Source: Pseudomonadota bacterium
GTDB lineage: Bacteria > Pseudomonadota > Gammaproteobacteria > Burkholderiales > Burkholderiaceae_C
Assembly: GCA_030538605.1 (NCBI GenBank)
Contig: JAUNTQ010000028.1
Location: 1 to 36,598, forward strand
Length of the DNA stretch: 36,598 nucleotides
Direction of reading: 5' to 3'
Shown here: positions 34,698 through 36,598 of the stretch, piece after piece
Layout: every line of letters starts with the position of its first letter
Position numbering within the stretch: the stretch's first letter is position 1
Program-made: the position numbers and the translations under genes
The notes under the pieces: generated by a model
Told to the model about the DNA's origin: nothing
The model's input: only the letters and a program-made list of their open reading frames with translations
Databases searched by the model: none

Positions 34698-34785
34698 CCG
34701 CGTGGCGCGTCAGCATGGATGCCGAAGCCATCCATTTGCAGGCGTTTGTCTGCGCTCCCAATTTCCCTCTTATTCCCGCATTTTT

Positions 34786-34864
34786 TCCGTCATTCCCGCG
34801 AAGGCGGGAATCCATCGTTGGCACATGCACTGAGGCTGGATTCCCGCCTTCGCGGGAATGACGG
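34786..34864. repeat. Pair of dRS3-like 20-bp palindromes in inverted orientation
   Basis: ATTCCCGCGAAGGCGGGAAT (34792-34811) and ATTCCCGCCTTCGCGGGAAT (34840-34859) each fit the ATTCCC-N8-GGGAAT pattern known as dRS3 in Neisseria. Flanking TGAC/GTCA and CCA/TGG extend the pair into one inverted repeat. Such elements are widespread in Betaproteobacteria. They lie in the 313-base gap 34698-35010, which otherwise holds only the terminator at 34957. Confidence 0.85.
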
Positions 34865-34956
34865 GGTTGAGTGAGAGCGCATGCTTCTTGGGTTGGTGCC
34901 TGTGCGCCTGGGCGGGCATCACGGGCTTTGCCAAGTCGCTTGTCCTCAAAGCAAAA

Positions 34957-34985
34957 AAAAACCGGCTCATCGAGCCGGTTTTTTC
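34957..34985. terminator. Bidirectional intrinsic terminator after the SWIB gene
   Basis: ACCGGCTC (34961-34968) pairs perfectly with GAGCCGGT (34972-34979), leaving the 3-base loop ATC. Runs of eight A on the left and T on the right make it functional in both directions. It ends the minus-strand SWIB transcript 26 bases after the stop and could also end the ThDP gene transcript. Confidence 0.9.
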
Positions 34986-35010
34986 TTGAGGCCTGCGCCG
35001 TGCGCGCGGA

Positions 35011-35346
35011 TCAGGACAGGTGCTGGTTGACCAGCTTGGTCATCTCGAACATCGTCACCTGCGGCTTGCCGAAGATGGGCTTGAGCTTGTCGTCGGCGTT
35101 GATGTTGCGCTTGTTCACGCTGTCTTGCAGGTTGTGCGCCTTGATGTATTCCCACACCTTCTTCGTCACCTCGAAGCGGGGCACGGGCTTGGCACCGATG
35201 ACGGCGGCCAGCGCGGGGCTGGGCGTCATGGGCTTGGCGAAAGCCGCGTTGGGGGTGCGCTTCTTGGCGGGGGTGGCTGCCTTGTCTGCGGCGGCCTTCT
35301 TGGCCGGGGCTGCTTTCTTGGCAGGGGCTTTCTTTGCAGTTGCCAT
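35011..35346 (-). CDS. SWIB/MDM2-domain protein with a histone H1-like N-terminal tail
   Basis: A 111-aa protein. Residues 1-35 are Lys/Ala/Pro-rich (MATAKKAPAKKAAPAKKAAA), like bacterial histone H1 tails. Residues about 36-111 form a SWIB domain (AAVIGAKPVPRFEVTKKVWEYIKAHNLQD, then NINADDKLKPIFG and VTMFEMTKLVNQHLS). SWIB domains occur in eukaryotic chromatin remodellers and, as small proteins, in Chlamydia and many Betaproteobacteria. A nucleoid or DNA-associated role is likely but unproven. The ATG at 35346 follows AGAGGA. The frame runs further upstream, but without SWIB or tail character. It is monocistronic, with the terminator at 34957. Confidence 0.92.
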   Translation of the reverse strand: MATAKKAPAKKAAPAKKAAADKAATPAKKRTPNAAFAKPMTPSPALAAVIGAKPVPRFEVTKKVWEYIKAHNLQDSVNKRNINADDKLKPIFGKPQVTMFEMTKLVNQHLS

Positions 35347-35419
35347 GATGGGGAATCCTCTTTGTTGGGTTTGCACTTTTTTCGCCTGCGTGATGGGGCC
35401 AACCGCACGGCTGATGCGC

Positions 35420-35440
35420 ATGCTACTGGATAAGTAGCAT
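35420..35440. promoter_or_regulatory. Perfect palindrome upstream of the SWIB gene
   Basis: ATGCTACT (35420-35427) and AGTAGCAT (35433-35440) flank GGATA, 74 to 94 bases upstream of the SWIB start. It could be an operator in the SWIB promoter. The gap 35347-35629 shows nothing else definite. Confidence 0.4.
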
Positions 35441-35629
35441 CGTTCCAAGGGGAAAAAGCGGTTTCGCCCAAGAATGTTGCTTTTTTTTAAAGAGGGCGCC
35501 CCCGGCGCGGCCATGGGCTGCGGCAAGTTCCCGTTCATGCGCCGTTGCAGTGGAGCCGCCATGCAGGGCGCTGTAACATCGTTGACTGGCCTTCACGCCG
35601 AGGGCCGCTGTCAATCCAAAGGAATACGC

Positions 35630-36415
35630 ATGTACCACCGCGCTCGACTGAAAATGCTGATGGCCGCCTGTGCCGTGGCACTGACCGCTTGCGGCGGCAG
35701 CGGCGGCGGCGATTCATCTCCCCCCGCCCCCGCACCCGCGCCGCCGGTCGAACAGCCCCCCGCCGTGACGCCGAACTCGGGCAACGCGTCCGACTGCTTT
35801 GGCGCGCAAATGCATGCAGACGGGGCCGGCTACACCGCCACCTATGCTCTTCAGAACGACCGTCAGCGCACGGTGCAGTACGCTGTCAAGTCGCCCGCCA
35901 GCTTTGCGGGCCAGGACGGCTTGATCGAGATTTCGGAAACGATCACCGAAAGCGATGCCACGTCTTCCGGCACGCCCCCGGAAAAGACGGTTCAGGCCGT
36001 TCGGTATATCGGCCTGGACGGCATGGTGGAAGTGGAGTACGGCAGCGTCACCACCGTGCTGCGCGACACCTACGCCACCCCGCCGATCACGACGCCTGGC
36101 GAGCCGGAAACCGCCGTCCTGACGCCGCCCACGCGCAACCCGATGTACACCTTGACCCCTGATAACCAGAGCCATGCGTTTCCGGGGGATGCCCATTTGG
36201 TGGTGAACTACCTCGGGCAGGAAACCATTGCCACGGCTGCCGGAAGCTTCGACACCTGCAAGTTCTCCCACTTTCCTGGCGACACCGCCAAACCTTCGGT
36301 GACCGAGTGGCGTGCCAAGGGCAGCGGCATCGTGGTGCAGACCGGCCTGGTCGGGTTCTTTCATGTGGCGGAGGTCACGGCCACGCTGACGTCCCTGACG
36401 CCAAAGGCGCCCTGA
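35630..36415 (+). CDS. Lipoprotein of unknown function
   Basis: A 261-aa lipoprotein. The signal sequence ends in the lipobox LTAC with the lipidated Cys21, followed by Gly and Ser, and then a Pro/Ala-rich linker (SSPPAPAPAPPVEQPPAVTP). The rest is predicted mainly beta. GSFDTCKF and EWRAKGSGIVVQTG near the C-terminus resemble the 'G-F-x-C ... W-x-A-K-G-x-G' ending of small periplasmic beta proteins such as DUF3108-like ones; that match is weak. GGAA precedes the ATG at 35630, and the frame upstream has no signal character. The next gene is convergent. Confidence 0.8.
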   Translation: MYHRARLKMLMAACAVALTACGGSGGGDSSPPAPAPAPPVEQPPAVTPNSGNASDCFGAQMHADGAGYTATYALQNDRQRTVQYAVKSPASFAGQDGLIEISETITESDATSSGTPPEKTVQAVRYIGLDGMVEVEYGSVTTVLRDTYATPPITTPGEPETAVLTPPTRNPMYTLTPDNQSHAFPGDAHLVVNYLGQETIATAAGSFDTCKFSHFPGDTAKPSVTEWRAKGSGIVVQTGLVGFFHVAEVTATLTSLTPKAP

Positions 36416-36440
36416 TCCGGTTGCGGTCAACCCGTCACGC

Positions 36441-36598
36441 TCAGCCTGGCCGCCGCCGCCAGGCCAGGCGTGAAGGCGCGGTGGCCAGCAGCACGCCCGC
36501 CAGCGCCACGCCATAGGCTGCCCACTGCGCCGGCCCCAGCCTTTCGCCCAGCGCCAGCACGCCCACGGCGGCGGCGCTGATGGGCAGCATGACGGTGA
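36441..36598 (-). CDS. C-terminal fragment of an EamA/DMT-family transporter
   Basis: The last 52 codons of a minus-strand gene that continues beyond the window. The sequence TVMLPISAAAVGVLALGERLGPAQWAAYGVALAGVLLATAPSR matches the final helices of drug/metabolite transporter (EamA) proteins, including the conserved PISAAAVGVLxLGE segment. It ends in a basic WRRRPG tail at the stop 36441-36443. The substrate and the rest of the protein are outside the window. Confidence 0.75.
   Translation of the reverse strand, partial: TVMLPISAAAVGVLALGERLGPAQWAAYGVALAGVLLATAPSRLAWRRRPG

Noticed and set aside
34786-34864. A CRISPR-like repeat pair
   Set aside because: There are two palindromes in opposite orientation with one spacer; they fit the dRS3-like pattern, and no cas gene is near.

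Overview
The window comes from a high-GC betaproteobacterium, most likely a member of the Comamonadaceae (Burkholderiales). Two things point there: the gene order mucD-lepA-lepB-DUF4845-rnc-era-recO-pdxJ, and the families of short palindromic intergenic repeats. This is inferred from gene content and order; no database search was possible. I see no rRNA, tRNA, CRISPR array, transposase or phage gene.

Left part (1-9.3 kb, + strand): the conserved housekeeping run. It holds a periplasmic HtrA-type protease, the elongation factor LepA, signal peptidase I, a small DUF4845 membrane protein, RNase III, Era, RecO and PdxJ. A PIN-toxin/RHH-antitoxin pair sits on the opposite strand between era and recO. 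Near-identical 48-bp leaders, each with a 10-codon mini-ORF, precede mucD and lepB.

Middle part (9.3-18.4 kb): an exported ATP-dependent DNA ligase (Lig E type), FabI, a YejA-like peptide-binding protein, a membrane PQQ glucose/quinate-type dehydrogenase, a CcdA antitoxin with a frameshifted CcdB toxin, and two membrane proteins of unknown function.

Right part (18.4-36.6 kb): an accessory metabolic region. A minus-strand cluster (MBL-fold protein, FAD aromatic hydroxylase, DUF2783 protein, VOC protein) looks like a small aromatic-degradation unit. Next come a complete fructose PTS operon (EIIA-HPr-EI fusion, 1-phosphofructokinase, EIIB'BC), an MFS transporter with an amidohydrolase, a peptide ABC-type binding protein divergent from a ThDP enzyme, a SWIB-domain protein with a histone-H1-like tail, a lipoprotein, and the C-terminus of an EamA transporter cut by the window edge.

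The most unusual feature is not a gene. At least six copies of an AT-rich, two-tier palindrome (outer arms around GCTGCTTGCG, inner stem TTTCAGAT/ATCTGAAA) lie between genes. They often adjoin a second family of GC-rich hairpins (GCTGGGTTTCGCC) and a third direct repeat. A half-copy of the first family appears to lie in frame inside the linker of FruA. The MBL protein is also notable because it has lost the ligands of the second metal site.
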